In this document: positions 63,924-64,000 of the stretch, one piece after another
How positions within the stretch are numbered: the stretch's first letter is position 1
Layout: each line of letters starts with the position of its first letter
NCBI RefSeq assembly: GCF_012922555.1
Contig: NZ_WIPK01000008.1
Coordinates: forward strand, 55,026 to 119,025
DNA from: Paraclostridium dentum
GTDB taxonomy: Bacteria; Bacillota; Clostridia; Peptostreptococcales; Peptostreptococcaceae
Direction of reading: 5' to 3'
DNA length: 64,000 bases
Notes under the pieces: model-generated
Databases searched by the model: none
Told to the model about the DNA's origin: nothing
The model's input: the letters and a program-made list of their open reading frames with translations, nothing else
Program-made: the position numbers and the translations under genes

Positions 63924-64000
63924 GGAGAAGTACTCAAGTGGCTCAAGAGGATCCCCTGCTAAGGGATTAGGCTGGGTTAACCGGTGCGAGGGTTCGAATC
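63924..64000 (+). tRNA. tRNA-Ser (anticodon GCU), 3' end beyond the window
   Basis: Acceptor strand GGAGAAG, then D arm, anticodon stem ATCCC/GGGAT with loop CTGCTAA (anticodon GCT at 63958-63960), long class II variable arm and the T-loop GGTTCGAATC at the edge. It reads AGC/AGU codons. The acceptor 3' strand is cut off. Confidence 0.95.

Noticed and set aside
1-64000. CRISPR arrays, insertion sequences, prophage or integrase genes
   Set aside because: No regularly spaced repeats, transposase or recombinase motifs were seen anywhere; gene content is core metabolic.

Overview
The window is about 30% G+C, from a low-GC, anaerobic, spore-forming Firmicute. The content and order of the acetyl-CoA pathway cluster (ptb, cooS, cooC, fhs, fchA, folD, metV, metF, lpdA, cooC, acsDCEB, gcvH) resemble Peptostreptococcaceae such as Clostridioides or Terrisporobacter. 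The family placement is inferred from gene order and protein character, not from a search. I see no insertion sequence, phage gene, CRISPR array or genomic island; the window reads as core chromosome.

Layout. Bases 1-9600 hold the C-terminal part of a Lon-like protease, nth, a VanW/G5 protein, trmL, and a BMP lipoprotein followed by a three-gene ABC transporter, probably for nucleosides. Bases 9700-24800 are a translation block: a DUF6873 protein, ytxC, a DUF445 protein, a threonine T-box with thrS, a reverse-strand FtsH-like protease that lacks membrane segments, an L20/IF3-type leader with infC (AUU start), rpmI and rplT, the ktrB/ktrA potassium pair, an SpoU-family RNA methyltransferase, a phenylalanine T-box with pheST, and zapA. 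Bases 24800-40900 hold a U32/RlhA-like protein, mprF, pepD (reverse strand), mutS2, a DUF523 protein, argS, a candidate small RNA, two unknown genes, a B12-binding radical SAM protein and a TPR protein.

Bases 40970-63840 are a Wood-Ljungdahl supercluster. It encodes phosphotransbutyrylase, CO dehydrogenase and its nickel maturases, all the tetrahydrofolate steps from formate to methyl-THF, methyltransferase, corrinoid protein and acetyl-CoA synthase. Next come lpdA and gcvH without other glycine-cleavage genes, then the corrinoid activator acsV. The most interesting part follows: two adjacent radical SAM genes of the LipS1/LipS2 type and a LipM-type octanoyltransferase. Together these would lipoylate the GcvH encoded in the same cluster. 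CooT, a DUF3842 protein and a His-rich small protein end the region, and a tRNA-Ser(GCU) gene runs off the right edge.

Non-coding structure worth attention: a promoter-to-terminator RNA after argS whose exposed C7 stretch matches the zapA ribosome-binding region over 14 nt; an unidentified structured segment between fhs and fchA; a 17-bp perfect inverted repeat upstream of cooS; and a promoter/palindrome/terminator arrangement upstream of cooT. FolD lacks the lysine required for cyclohydrolase activity, which fits with the separate FchA.
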